A stretch of 64,000 nt of DNA from Dyella_A sp035685805 (GTDB taxonomy: Bacteria; Pseudomonadota; Gammaproteobacteria; Xanthomonadales; Rhodanobacteraceae), in assembly GCF_035685805.1 (NCBI RefSeq), contig NZ_DASSAB010000006.1, positions 1-64,000 of the forward strand. The letters run 5' to 3'. Positions 1 to 13,889 of the stretch are shown piece after piece (the stretch's first letter is position 1; each line of letters opens with the position of its first letter). The position numbers and the translations under genes are program-made. The notes beneath the pieces were generated by a model. That model searched no databases. It was not told where the DNA came from and saw only the letters and a program-made list of their open reading frames with translations.

Positions 1-993
1 GCCGACATGAAGACCAACGTGATCGCGCTGATCGAAACCTTCATGCGCTTCAAGCGCGAACACTATGTGCCGAAGCGCAGCATGATCATGGTGTTCTCGG
101 GCGACGAGGAGACCGACATGGCCTCGACCCGCGAACTCGCCAGGCGTTACCACGATGCCGAATTCCTGCTCAACGCCGATGCCGGCGGCGGCACCCTGAA
201 CGCGCAAGGCAAGCCGGTGGTGTACGAAATCCAGGCCGCCGAAAAGACCTATGCCGATTTCAAGTTGACCGTCACTTCGGCCGGCGGCCATTCCAGCGAA
301 CCCGATGTGCCGAAGAACGCGATCTATCGACTGGCCAAGGCGCTCGAGCGCGTGGCCGCGTACCAGTTCCCGGTGCAGCACAGCGAGATCACGCTGGCTT
401 CGTTGAAGGCGACGGGCGAGCACAACACCGGCCCGATTGCCGAGGCGATGCGCGCGTTCGCCGCGAATCCGGAGGACGCCAAGGCCGCCGCGGTGCTTTC
501 GGCCGATCCGGCCTACGTCGGCCAGATCCGCACCACCTGCGTGGCCACGATGCTGGATGGCGGACATGCGTTGAACGCGCTGCCGCAGCGTGCCGATGCC
601 AACATCAACTGCCGCATCTTTCCCGGCACGCACATTGCGTCGGTGCAGGCAACGCTCGCGAAGGTGATCGACGACCCGAGCGTCAAGATCACGGTGCGCC
701 CGCCACCGCCTGTGGAAAGCCCGGCATCGCCGTTGCGCAAGGACGTAGTGGATGCCGTCAGCGCCGTCGTGCATCAGCGCTATCCCGGCCTCGACATCGT
801 TCCGGGCATGTCGGCCGGCGCGTCGGACAGCATGTATTTCCGCAATGCCGGCGTGCCGAGCTACGGCGTCGATCCGAGCTTTTCCAAGCCCAACGACACC
901 TTCGCACACGGGCTGAATGAAAAGCTGCTGGCGTCGAATGTGCCGTGGGCGCTGGAGTTCTGGCACACGCTGTTGACGAAACTCAGCCGGTGA
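1..993 (+). CDS. M20-family metallopeptidase, C-terminal part (5' end outside window)
   Basis: The reading frame is open from base 1, so the N-terminus and first metal ligands lie outside the window. The visible part holds the GDEE catalytic-glutamate motif (SGDEETD), the metal-binding NADAGG stretch, the lid/dimerisation domain opening with GGHSSEP, and a late His in FAHGLNE, the usual order in M20 di-zinc carboxypeptidases and aminoacylases. It probably hydrolyses a peptide or N-acyl amino acid; the substrate cannot be read from sequence. The first visible ATG (base 7) is internal: the residues before it (Ala-Asp) continue the conserved (A/S)DMK family motif. It ends 68 bp before prfC, which has its own promoter. 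Confidence 0.9.
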   Translation, partial: ADMKTNVIALIETFMRFKREHYVPKRSMIMVFSGDEETDMASTRELARRYHDAEFLLNADAGGGTLNAQGKPVVYEIQAAEKTYADFKLTVTSAGGHSSEPDVPKNAIYRLAKALERVAAYQFPVQHSEITLASLKATGEHNTGPIAEAMRAFAANPEDAKAAAVLSADPAYVGQIRTTCVATMLDGGHALNALPQRADANINCRIFPGTHIASVQATLAKVIDDPSVKITVRPPPPVESPASPLRKDVVDAVSAVVHQRYPGLDIVPGMSAGASDSMYFRNAGVPSYGVDPSFSKPNDTFAHGLNEKLLASNVPWALEFWHTLLTKLSR

Positions 994-999
994 CGCGCC

Positions 1000-1028
1000 T
1001 TGGGCGGACCTTCGGGACCCGCTAGAAT
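1000..1028 (+). promoter_or_regulatory. Putative sigma-70 promoter of prfC
   Basis: TTGGGC (1000-1005) and TAGAAT (1023-1028) are separated by exactly 17 bp and lie about 33 bp before the prfC ATG. The -10 matches consensus at five of six positions, the -35 at three of six. Confidence 0.5.
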
Positions 1029-1061
1029 GGCGGGTTTGCGCTTTTCGCGAACCCGCTTTCC

Positions 1062-2659
<1,598 letters not shown>

Positions 2660-2663
<4 letters not shown>

Positions 2664-3631
2664 GCGCCGCGCCGCGCGCGCCGGCTGGAGTGGCCATCGA
2701 CGATACCGCCATGGCCTTCGTCACGCCGGCAGATGCGCCGCGCTGGAAACGCTGGCTGGTGTATTCGCCGCTGGCGCGGATCGTCATCTTCGCGCTGATC
2801 TTCCTGCTGCTTAGCATCATTGCCGGTGCCGCAGTCGGGGCCATCGGCTGGACCGCCAAGGGTGCCCCGCCGTTGCAGCGCGCGGGGGGACAGCTGCTGG
2901 TCAACGCCCTGCCGGCCCTGCTGGCCTACCTGGTGCTGGTGCTGGCCATCGAGCGCCGCGCGCCGGCCGAACTTTCGCTGCGCACGCTGTTGCCGAAAGC
3001 CGCACTCGGCCTGCTGGGCGGGCTGGTGCTGTTCAGCACGGTGGTGGCGGTGCTGTGGCTGCTGGGCGTGTACCACGTCACCGGCCTGCAGCCGGACGCC
3101 CCGTGGCTGCCGGCTCTGCTGGTGGTCGGCCTGGGCGCCGGCATCGGTGAGGAAATCATCAGCCGCGGCGTGCTGTTCCGGATCACCGAGGAAGGCCTTG
3201 GCACCTGGCCGGCGCTGGCCGTATCGGCTGCCTTCTTCGGTGCCGCCCATATCGCCAATCCCGGCGCCACGGTGTGGAGTTCGGCGGCCATTGCGATCGA
3301 GGCCGGGCTGCTGTTCGGCATGCTCTATCACGTGACCCGCTCGCTGCCGCTGTGCATGGGCGTGCATGCGGCGTGGAACTTTGCCCAGGGCACGATCTAC
3401 GGCATCCCGGTGTCGGGGATGGCGGGCGCCGGCTGGCTGCAGTCGCACCGCACCGGCCCGGACTGGCTCAGCGGCGGCAGTTTCGGCGCGGAGGCCTCGG
3501 TCGTGGCGCTGGCCGTCTGCTCGCTGGTCACGGTTGCCCTGGTGCGGGTGGCGCGCCGGCGCGGCTCGCTGGTGCCCCTGCTCGCGCGGAACCGCGCTCG
3601 GCGCCTACCGTCGACGGCAGCACACCGGTAA
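2660..3631 (+). CDS. CPBP-family intramembrane metalloprotease
   Basis: A 323-residue polytopic membrane protein with about eight hydrophobic segments. The CPBP (Abi/Rce1-like) signature is present: EExxxR (EEIISR, about residues 164-169), a conserved His in GAAHIANP near residue 197 and HAAWN near residue 235; together these bind zinc and catalyse cleavage within the membrane in this family. Bacterial members have mixed roles (prenyl-protein processing, bacteriocin self-immunity), and none can be assigned here. The GTG start at 2660 overlaps the prfC stop by four bases and is the only start giving a protein that begins shortly before the first membrane segment. The last 40 residues are basic and poorly conserved in appearance. 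Confidence 0.87.
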
Positions 3632-3719
3632 TCTGGTCCTCACAGCCGACTGTCCGGGGATCCCGGGCGGCGGTGGCGAGGGCCGACGCCGGCCTGCCGA
3701 TCCCATCGACGGAACCTGC

Positions 3720-7364
<3,645 letters not shown>

Positions 7365-7369
7365 AGCCG

Positions 7370-8221
7370 ATGGACACGAGCCCGACCGACCTGGAACAGA
7401 TCGAGTTGTCGCTGTTCGTGCAGGCGCTGCGCGAGCGCTATGGTTACGACTTTGCGCAGTACGCCCCCGCGTCGCTGACGCGGCGCGTGCGCCAGCTGGT
7501 GCGCGACCACCATTGCGGCACGGTGACTTCGCTTACCGGGCGGCTGCTGCACGAGCCGGCGTTCCTGCCGCTGGTGCTGCAGGGGCTGTCGGTGCCGGTG
7601 TCGGAAATGTTCCGCGACCCGCCGGTGTTCCGGGCGCTGCGCGACCGCGTGCTGCCGCTGCTGGCGTCCTACCCGCGCATCAACATCTGGCAGGCCGGCT
7701 GCGCCTACGGCCAGGAGGTGTATTCGCTGGCGATCCTGCTGGAAGAGGCGGGGCTCTACGACCGTTGCCAGATCTACGCCACCGACTTCAACGAGCAGGC
7801 GCTGGAGCAGGCCCGCGAGGGCATCTACCCGGCCACCGAGGCACAGCAGTGGTCGCGCAACTACCAGGCAGCCGGCGGCGCGCATTCGTTGTCGGACTAT
7901 TCCAGCGCGCGCTATCAGTTCCTCAAGCTCGACGCGCGGCTGCGACGCAACATCAGCTTCGCCAACCACAACCTGGTCGCCGACGAAGTGTTCTGCGAGG
8001 CGCACCTGGTGCTGTGCCGCAACGTGTTGATCTATTTCACCAACGCGCTGCAGAACCGCACCTTGGCACTGTTCCGCGACAGCCTGGTGCGCGGTGGTTT
8101 CCTGTGCCTGGGCATGCGCGAGAATCTCGACTTCGCTCCGGTCGCGAGCGACTTCACCGCACTCGACCCGGCGCTGCGCCTGTACCGCCGCAACCGCGAC
8201 GGCGCGGCACGCGATGCATGA
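7370..8221 (+). CDS. CheR-type protein-glutamate methyltransferase
   Basis: A 283-residue protein with the two-part CheR architecture: an N-terminal helical domain (about 15-80) and a SAM-binding Rossmann domain with the family motif QAGCAYGQEVYS (about residues 108-119, where most CheRs have SxGCSTGEE), followed by YATDFNEQALEQA, and NVLIYF near residue 220. It should use S-adenosylmethionine to methylate glutamates of a receptor or kinase-associated protein. Five bases separate it from the hybrid kinase stop, and its stop overlaps the cheB-like start (ATGA), so the genes are co-translated. No MCP receptor, CheA or CheW is present in the window, so its methylation target is probably not a flagellar chemoreceptor encoded here. 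Confidence 0.92.
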   Translation: MDTSPTDLEQIELSLFVQALRERYGYDFAQYAPASLTRRVRQLVRDHHCGTVTSLTGRLLHEPAFLPLVLQGLSVPVSEMFRDPPVFRALRDRVLPLLASYPRINIWQAGCAYGQEVYSLAILLEEAGLYDRCQIYATDFNEQALEQAREGIYPATEAQQWSRNYQAAGGAHSLSDYSSARYQFLKLDARLRRNISFANHNLVADEVFCEAHLVLCRNVLIYFTNALQNRTLALFRDSLVRGGFLCLGMRENLDFAPVASDFTALDPALRLYRRNRDGAARDA

Positions 8222-8787
8222 AACCGCAGGTGATCGTCATCGGCTGTTCCATGGGTGGCTTCAACGCCCTGCGCACCGTGCTTGGCGGGCTCGACCGGAG
8301 CCTGCCTGCGGCCGTCATCGTGTGCTGCCACGCGGGGCCCGGCTCGGATGTGGAGGTACTGTGCGAGCTGCTCGGTACAACCTGCGCGCTGCCGGTGGTC
8401 GAGGCACGCGAACGTGAACCGGTGCGCCCCGCGACGGTGCAGGTGGCACCGGGCGGTTATCATCTGCTGGTCGAGCTCGCACGCCGCTTCTCCCTGAGCG
8501 TGGATGCCCCGGTGAGCTACGCGCGACCATCGATCGACGTGCTGTTCGCCAGCATCGCGGACAGCTATGGCAAGGACGCAGTGGGCGTGGTGCTCACCGG
8601 CGCGAACGCCGACGGTGCGGAGGGCCTGCAGCGGATGCGCGGGCGCGGTGCGCTGGCAGTGATACAGGACCCGGCCACGGCCGAGGCGGCGCGGATGCCG
8701 CAGGCGGCACTTGATCGCGCAGGCGCCGATCATTGCCTCGCGCTGCATGCGATACCCGGCCTGCTCAACCGCCTTTGCCTCGCGTGA
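8218..8787 (+). CDS. CheB-type protein-glutamate methylesterase (catalytic domain only)
   Basis: A 189-residue stand-alone methylesterase domain lacking the N-terminal receiver of classical CheB. The presumed triad is visible: Ser11 in GCSMGG, His38 in CCHAGPGS, and Asp132 in TGANADGAEG (classical CheB has TGMGxDGA). It would remove methyl groups added by the adjacent CheR. The start ATG overlaps the CheR stop by four bases. Without its own receiver it cannot be switched by direct phosphorylation; control presumably comes through receivers of the hybrid kinase or the downstream response regulator. Confidence 0.9.
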   Translation: MKPQVIVIGCSMGGFNALRTVLGGLDRSLPAAVIVCCHAGPGSDVEVLCELLGTTCALPVVEAREREPVRPATVQVAPGGYHLLVELARRFSLSVDAPVSYARPSIDVLFASIADSYGKDAVGVVLTGANADGAEGLQRMRGRGALAVIQDPATAEAARMPQAALDRAGADHCLALHAIPGLLNRLCLA

Positions 8788-8792
8788 GTGCC

Positions 8793-9788
8793 ATGCTGCC
8801 CAAGATCCTTGTCGTCGACGATACCCATGCCAACCTGGTCGCCATGCGCCGGCTGCTGGCGCACTGCGGTGCGGAACTGCATGAAGCGCGCAGTGGCAAC
8901 GACGCGCTGGCGCTGTGCCTGGATCACCAGTTCGCGCTGATCCTGCTCGACGTCAACATGCCCGAGATGGACGGATTCGAGGTGGCGGCCCTGCTGGGTG
9001 AAACCGAGGAGACCCGCGACACGCCGATCATCTTCGTGACCGCGGCGTACGCCGACGACCTGAACAAACTCAAGGGTTATCGCTCCGGCGCGGTGGATTA
9101 CATCGCCAAGCCGATCAACGACGTGATCATGCAGTCGAAGGTGCGCGTCTTCCTCGACCTGTACAACGCGCGCATCGAGCTGGAGAGCACGCTCGCGGCA
9201 CTGTCCGAGCGCAATCGCCAGCTGCAGGCAGAGATCGCAGAGCGGCAACGGATGGAGGCGCAGATGCGCCATCAGGCGACCCACGACATGCTCACCGGCC
9301 TGCCGAACCGGGCGCTGTTCCACGACCGCCTGCAGCATGCGATGCGGCGCGCACCCCGTGCGGATGCCGGTTTCGCCCTGGTGCTGCTGGACATCGACGG
9401 CTTCAAGGCCGTCAACGATACCTACGGACACCCCGCCGGGGATGCGCTACTGCAAGCCATCGCGCAACGCCTGAGTGCGCAGGTGCGCAGCAACGACACC
9501 GTGTCGCGGCTGGGCGGCGACGAGTTCGCGCTGATCCTTGAGGACGCCGCCGAGCTGGCGCTGCTGATGGATCGCTGCGGGCAGATTGGCGCCGCGCTGG
9601 CCGAGCCATACCCGCTGCACGGGCATGACGGCGATTTCGTCGCGCGCGTGAGCGCCAGCCTCGGCATTGCGCTGTGGGAAGGCCTCCGGCAGAGCGACGA
9701 GCAGCTGATCCAGGCCGCGGACCGCGCGCTGTATCGGGCCAAGGCAGCGGGCAAGAACCGGTGCGTGCTGGGCGGCCGCGCTGCCTGA
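8793..9788 (+). CDS. Response regulator diguanylate cyclase (REC-GGDEF)
   Basis: A 331-residue protein: receiver domain about residues 1-120 (VDDTHAN acidic pocket, LLDVNMPEMDG phospho-acceptor loop, switch Thr in FVTAAYADD, conserved Lys in DYIAKP), a short coiled coil, and a GGDEF domain about 165-331 with an intact RLGGDEF active site. RSND sits five residues before GGDEF and fits the RxxD inhibitory c-di-GMP site, so an active, product-inhibited cyclase is expected. It closes the kinase-CheR-CheB operon and is the likely output. An in-frame GTG at 8784 overlaps the CheB stop by four bases and could be the true start, adding three residues. Confidence 0.93.
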   Translation: MLPKILVVDDTHANLVAMRRLLAHCGAELHEARSGNDALALCLDHQFALILLDVNMPEMDGFEVAALLGETEETRDTPIIFVTAAYADDLNKLKGYRSGAVDYIAKPINDVIMQSKVRVFLDLYNARIELESTLAALSERNRQLQAEIAERQRMEAQMRHQATHDMLTGLPNRALFHDRLQHAMRRAPRADAGFALVLLDIDGFKAVNDTYGHPAGDALLQAIAQRLSAQVRSNDTVSRLGGDEFALILEDAAELALLMDRCGQIGAALAEPYPLHGHDGDFVARVSASLGIALWEGLRQSDEQLIQAADRALYRAKAAGKNRCVLGGRAA

Positions 9789-9799
9789 ACCTCGCTCGG

Positions 9800-10276
9800 T
9801 CAGCGCACGGCGCGCAGTGACACCCATATCGTCACGGTCGTTTCGAATACCGCCTCGCCCGCGCTGTCGCTGATGCGTACGGATACTGGCCATTCGTCGC
9901 CGTGCGGCGATGTGGCGCTCGGCACGGCGCCGGTGGCCGCGGCGTGCATGGCGCCACCGGCCCGCCCGAGACAGGCCACGGTCATGCCTTTCGGGATCCA
10001 GCGCATGACCGGTGGGTTCGCGGCATCGCTCATCACTCCGGCTCGGAGCTCGGCCATGTTGCGCAGGGCGATCGCCCCGTATCGCGCCGAGAGGATTGCA
10101 CGCGCCGGCGGTCGCGCGTGCTCCGTTCACCGTGAGCCGGCCCGAGCAGCACGAAGCGCGACGTGATGGTCGCGAAGTACGGGGCCTTCAGACACACCGC
10201 CTGCAAAAACAGCCAGCGGCCGAGCGGCCGAGCGGCCGAGCGGCCGGCGGATCATCTGGCGGTTCAGCGCGAGCAC
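9800..10276 (-). pseudogene. Frameshifted hotdog-fold (DUF4442-type) thioesterase-like relic
   Basis: Three pieces in different reading frames read through one family-like protein on the minus strand. From 10276: a start region reading LALNRQMIRRPLGR; then, in another frame, GRWLFLQAVCLKAPYFATI and about 25 more residues; then, after further disruption around 10090-10130, NMAELRAGVMSDAANPP, RWIPKGMTVACLGRA and a normal C-terminus at 9800. RWIPKGMT and KAPYFA are hallmarks I recognise from hotdog-fold thioesterase-like proteins. The first break lies in a tandem CGGCCGAG repeat (10217-10246). At least two frame changes make a functional product unlikely. Family assignment is from memory of motifs; sequencing error at the GC-rich repeat is possible for the first break only. 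Confidence 0.7.
10217..10246. repeat. Tandem 8-bp repeat (CGGCCGAG, three full copies plus a partial)
   Basis: Three perfect consecutive copies of CGGCCGAG (10217-10240) are followed by CGGCCG. Because the unit is not a multiple of three, each gain or loss changes the frame of the thioesterase relic on the minus strand. One or four copies would restore the frame across the repeat. Confidence 0.9.
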
Positions 10277-10301
10277 GTTGGCGGACAGGGCGAATGGCGG
10301 A

Positions 10302-10330
10302 CAAAAGAACAGCGGCCGAAGCCGCTGTTC
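10302..10330 (-). terminator. Rho-independent terminator downstream of fadE
   Basis: On the minus strand a perfect 10-bp stem (GAACAGCGGC / GCCGCTGTTC) closes a UUCG-type tetraloop and is followed by TTTTGT. It lies 24 bp beyond the fadE stop and separates fadE from the thioesterase relic. Confidence 0.9.
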
Positions 10331-10353
10331 GATCCCTGCCGTGTGGGTGAAGC

Positions 10354-12828
10354 TCAGGCCGCGTCGGCCAGGCCCTTGGCCGACGACTCGCCACGCACCA
10401 CCGCCGCACCGAGCTCCTTCGGGTCGAAGTCGTCAACCGAAATGAACTCGTAGCTGGCGTCCCGCACGCGCTTGAGCAGCGCCGCCTCGCTATCGGTGAT
10501 GGCGCCGGCCTTAACCGCCTCGAGCAGCTGCGCGTCGTACTCGTGCGAAACAAACTGGCCGGCCTTCTGCGCCTTCTGGAACTTGCGCTCCACCGGCTCG
10601 GCCGCGATCACGTCCGGCAACAGCGCGCACAGACGGCCGACGGTGTTGTTGGCGGTCGGCGTGAGATACGCCCACTGCGTCAGGCGGTCGCGCGCCTCGC
10701 CCGGTGCGGTAATCAGCGCGGCCACGCGCCGACCCAGCCGATCCGACGGCGGCACTTCGCGGCGACCGAACGGGAACACCAGCACGCGCAGCAGCCAGCC
10801 CACCGGGCGCACCGGGAAGTTGCGGATGGCACCATCGAGCGCCATCTGCATCCGCCACACGCACTCGTGGAAGGCCCACGCCAGCAACGGGCGATCCGCC
10901 TCGGGCCGGCCGGTGTCCTCGTAGCGCTTGAGCATGGCGCTGGCGATGTACAGGTAGCTCAGCACGTCGCCCAGCCGCGCGGAAAGCTTTTCTTTGAACT
11001 TCAGCTTGCCGCCGAGCACTCCCATGAAAACGTCCGCGCACAGCGCCAGTGCGGCCGAGTAGCGGTTGAGCTTGCGGTAGTAGCGGCGGGTGTACGCATC
11101 GCCTGCCGTCTCACCGATGGCCGAGCCGGTGATGCCCAACGTGAAGCTGCGCACCGCGTTGGACAGGCCGAAGCCGATGTGGCCGAACAACGCGCGGTCG
11201 AACGTCCGCAGACGGTCGCCGTAGTCGGCGATCGACAGCGCCTGCATCTCCTTGAGCACATACGGATGGCAGCGGATCGCGCCCTGACCGAAGATCATCA
11301 GGCTGCGCGTCATGATGTTCGCGCCCTCCACCGTGATCGCGATCGGCACGCCCTGCCAGGCGCGGCCGGCGTAGTTCTTCGGCCCAAGCTGCACGCCCTT
11401 GCCACCATGCACGTCCATCGAATCGCCCGCCACCACGCGGCCCCACTCGGTGGCGTGGTACTTGGCGATGGCCGACGGCACGGCCGGCTTTTCACCGCGA
11501 TCCACCGCCGCCGCCGTGGCGCGCGACAACGCTGCCGTGGCGTAAGTCAGCCCGCCGATGCGCGCGAGCGCCTCTTCCACGCCCTCGAAGCGGGCGATCG
11601 AAAGGCCGAACTGCTTGCGCATGCGGGCGTAAGCGCCGGTGGATGCGACCGCCATCCGCACACCACCGGTGGCATTGGACGGCAGCGAGATGGCGCGGCC
11701 CACGGACAGGCATTCGACCAGCATGCGCCAGCCATGCCCTGCCATGTGCGGGCCGCCGATCAGCGTGGTGATGGGCGCAAACACGTCCTTGCCGCGCACC
11801 GGGCCGTTCTGGAACGGAATGTTGAGCGGGAAGTGGCGACGGCCGATCTCCAGGCCCTTGGTCTCGCGCGGCAGCAGCGCCAGCGTGATGCCGAGATCTT
11901 CCTTGTCGCCCAGCAGGTGGTCCGGGTCATACAGGCGGAAGGCCAGGCCGACCACGGTGGCGACCGGCGCCAGGGTGATGTAGTGCTTGCTGAAGGTCAG
12001 GCGCATGCCCAGCGTTTCGACGCCATCGACCACCTGCTTGCAGACAATGCCGTAATCCGGGATCGAGGTCGCATCGGAGCCGGCATAGGGACCGGTGAGT
12101 GCGAAGCACGGGATCTCGTCGCCCACGGCCAGCCGCGGCAGGTAGTGATTCTTCTGCTCTTCGCTGCCGTAATGGAGCAGCAGCTCGGCCGGCCCGAGCG
12201 AGTTCGGCACGGCGACGGTGGAGGAAACGGTGGCCGACATCGTCGACAGCTTTTGCAGCACTGCCGAGTGGGCCAGCGCCGAAAATTGCAGGCCGCCGTA
12301 CTGCTTGGGAATGATCATGCCGAAGAACTTGTGCTTCTTCAGGTAATCCCACACCGCAGGCGGAAGATCGCCCAGCTCGTGGGTGATCTGCCAGTCGTCG
12401 ATCATGCTGCACAGCTCTTCGACCGGACCGTCGAGGAACGCCTGCTCCTCCACGCTGAGCTCTGGTTTCGGCTGGCTCAGCAACTGGTGCCAGTCCGGCT
12501 TGCCGGAGAACAGCTGGCCCTCGAAGCCGACGGTGCCCGCCTCCAGTGCGGTCTGCTCGGTGTCGGACAACTTGGGCGTGACCTTGGTAAAGATCTTCAG
12601 CAGCGGCGCGCTGATCTGCCTGCGGCGGAATGCCGGCATCAGCAGGGGCACGGCAATGACCGCCTCGATGATCAGCAGGATCACCATCGTCACCCATGCC
12701 CCGGTCAGCAGGCCCACGACCACGGTGGTGACGGCGGTAGCAACGGCCCAGGTGCGCAGGCCGGTGCGATGGTAGGCGCAGGCGCCGGAGGCGATCAGCG
12801 CCGCCAGCAGGGTCAGTATCACGGACAT
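10354..12828 (-). CDS. fadE: FadE-type acyl-CoA dehydrogenase (first step of fatty-acid beta-oxidation)
   Basis: An 824-residue protein of the long FadE type, which oxidises acyl-CoA to trans-2-enoyl-CoA and passes electrons to ETF. It opens with two hydrophobic segments (about residues 1-60), continues with the acyl-CoA dehydrogenase core (PKQYGGLQFSALAHS, FALTGPYAGSDATS, MDVHGGKGVQLGP), and ends in the C-terminal extension specific to FadE. Length and architecture match the enterobacterial enzyme (about 815 residues). Its start overlaps the end of the alpha/beta hydrolase gene by ten bases, so the two form one minus-strand operon divergent from a TetR regulator, which is the probable fatty-acid-responsive controller. 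Its electron acceptors etfAB and ETF-QO lie 25-30 kb away in the same window. Confidence 0.95.
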   Translation of the reverse strand: MSVILTLLAALIASGACAYHRTGLRTWAVATAVTTVVVGLLTGAWVTMVILLIIEAVIAVPLLMPAFRRRQISAPLLKIFTKVTPKLSDTEQTALEAGTVGFEGQLFSGKPDWHQLLSQPKPELSVEEQAFLDGPVEELCSMIDDWQITHELGDLPPAVWDYLKKHKFFGMIIPKQYGGLQFSALAHSAVLQKLSTMSATVSSTVAVPNSLGPAELLLHYGSEEQKNHYLPRLAVGDEIPCFALTGPYAGSDATSIPDYGIVCKQVVDGVETLGMRLTFSKHYITLAPVATVVGLAFRLYDPDHLLGDKEDLGITLALLPRETKGLEIGRRHFPLNIPFQNGPVRGKDVFAPITTLIGGPHMAGHGWRMLVECLSVGRAISLPSNATGGVRMAVASTGAYARMRKQFGLSIARFEGVEEALARIGGLTYATAALSRATAAAVDRGEKPAVPSAIAKYHATEWGRVVAGDSMDVHGGKGVQLGPKNYAGRAWQGVPIAITVEGANIMTRSLMIFGQGAIRCHPYVLKEMQALSIADYGDRLRTFDRALFGHIGFGLSNAVRSFTLGITGSAIGETAGDAYTRRYYRKLNRYSAALALCADVFMGVLGGKLKFKEKLSARLGDVLSYLYIASAMLKRYEDTGRPEADRPLLAWAFHECVWRMQMALDGAIRNFPVRPVGWLLRVLVFPFGRREVPPSDRLGRRVAALITAPGEARDRLTQWAYLTPTANNTVGRLCALLPDVIAAEPVERKFQKAQKAGQFVSHEYDAQLLEAVKAGAITDSEAALLKRVRDASYEFISVDDFDPKELGAAVVRGESSAKGLADAA

Positions 12829-13736
12829 CTCGACACCCTCGTTGGTTGGTGTTGCAGGTTGTTGCTTGACAGGTTGGCCGCCAGCGACGGATCGAGCTGG
12901 CGCAAAAACGCGGCGATCTCTCGCGTGAACGCATCGTTGGCGTCGCCGGCCAGCATGTGCGTGGCGGCCGGCATTTCGACATGCTGCGCGTGTGGCACGA
13001 GCTGGCGGAACTCGGCGATCGTTTCCCGCGAGACCACATCGCTGCGGCCGCCGGAAATCAGCAGGACGGGCACATCCACGCGTCCCGCGGCCGCCATCAG
13101 GCGCGGCTGGTAACGCTCGCTCTCGCTGACGACGCCCTGGAGCATCGCGGGGTCCCAGTGCCAGCGCAGGCGTCCGTCGGCTCCTTCGCGCAACAGAGGG
13201 CGAAGCTGCTCTTCAGTCTTGCGCCCGCGCTGCGGCAAGTAGGAGGCGACCTCCTCCGCGGCATGTGCGTAATCGGCAAAACCTTCCGGGTGGGCCTGCA
13301 TGAACGCCAGGATTCGCTCGACGCCCGCGGTTTCCCAGCGCGGAGTGATGTCCACCAGCACCAGCGCCCCGAACGGCGACGGCAGCGACTCCCCCGCGAC
13401 CACCAAGCCGATCAGGCCGCCCATCGAGGCGCCAACCAGCACCGGCGGCGTCGGCTGGGCGCGCGCCACGCGTGTCAGATCATCGGCAAACTGGTCGATC
13501 TGGTAACCGCCACCGGGCAGCCAATCGCTCTCGCCATGGCCCCGGCTATCAAAGCAGACGCAGCGGTATCCCTCGGCAGCCAGGGACTGCGCGCTGGCGC
13601 TCCACGCGCCGCGGGTCTGGCCAAAGCCGTGTGCGAACAACAACGCGGGATGCCCGTCAGCACGGTGCGTCTCCACCGACAGGTGCAGGCCGTCGGCGGT
13701 AGGGACGCGTGACTGGGCGGGGATGGCTGATACCAT
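12819..13736 (-). CDS. Alpha/beta-fold hydrolase
   Basis: A 305-residue alpha/beta hydrolase with the oxyanion HGFGQ motif near residue 36, the nucleophile elbow GASMGG (Ser near 103), an acid residue in GGRSDVV and the catalytic His in ATHMLAGD. No signal peptide is evident, so it is probably cytoplasmic. The substrate is unknown; its place directly ahead of fadE, in one operon under a TetR regulator, suggests an ester or thioester tied to fatty-acid catabolism. The start codon itself lies in the palindrome at 13733-13750, so a regulator bound there would block both transcription and translation initiation. Confidence 0.85.
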   Translation of the reverse strand: MVSAIPAQSRVPTADGLHLSVETHRADGHPALLFAHGFGQTRGAWSASAQSLAAEGYRCVCFDSRGHGESDWLPGGGYQIDQFADDLTRVARAQPTPPVLVGASMGGLIGLVVAGESLPSPFGALVLVDITPRWETAGVERILAFMQAHPEGFADYAHAAEEVASYLPQRGRKTEEQLRPLLREGADGRLRWHWDPAMLQGVVSESERYQPRLMAAAGRVDVPVLLISGGRSDVVSRETIAEFRQLVPHAQHVEMPAATHMLAGDANDAFTREIAAFLRQLDPSLAANLSSNNLQHQPTRVSRCP

Positions 13737-13750
13737 ACGCTTGAGTATGG
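13731..13750. promoter_or_regulatory. Candidate TetR operator: inverted repeat next to a repeated decamer
   Basis: CCATAC (13733-13738), six bases, then GTATGG (13745-13750) form an exact inverted repeat over the hydrolase start codon. The containing decamer TACCATACGC (13731-13740) recurs at 13878-13887, directly before the TetR start codon. A repeated element covering both divergent starts is what an autoregulated TetR-family operator would look like. Confidence 0.55.
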
Positions 13751-13877
13751 GGTGCGCTGGCGGCGGGCGTCAACCTGCGCCGCAACATGTACTGGTGCCC
13801 TGCGGCCGAAGCTCGAACGAGCCATTGCCCCGGCATTGCGGTGGCGCGCTGCACATTGCAAAGGCAGGGGCGACGGC

Positions 13878-13887
13878 TACCATACGC
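13878..13887. promoter_or_regulatory. Second copy of the TACCATACGC decamer, before the TetR gene
   Basis: Exact direct repeat of 13731-13740, ending three bases before the TetR ATG. It lacks the downstream GTATGG arm, so it may be a weaker half-site. Confidence 0.45.
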
Positions 13888-13889
13888 AG

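Noticed and set aside
10543..13113. 856-codon open frame antisense to fadE
   Set aside because: Low-complexity His/Arg/Gln-rich translation with no family features; fadE is clearly real.
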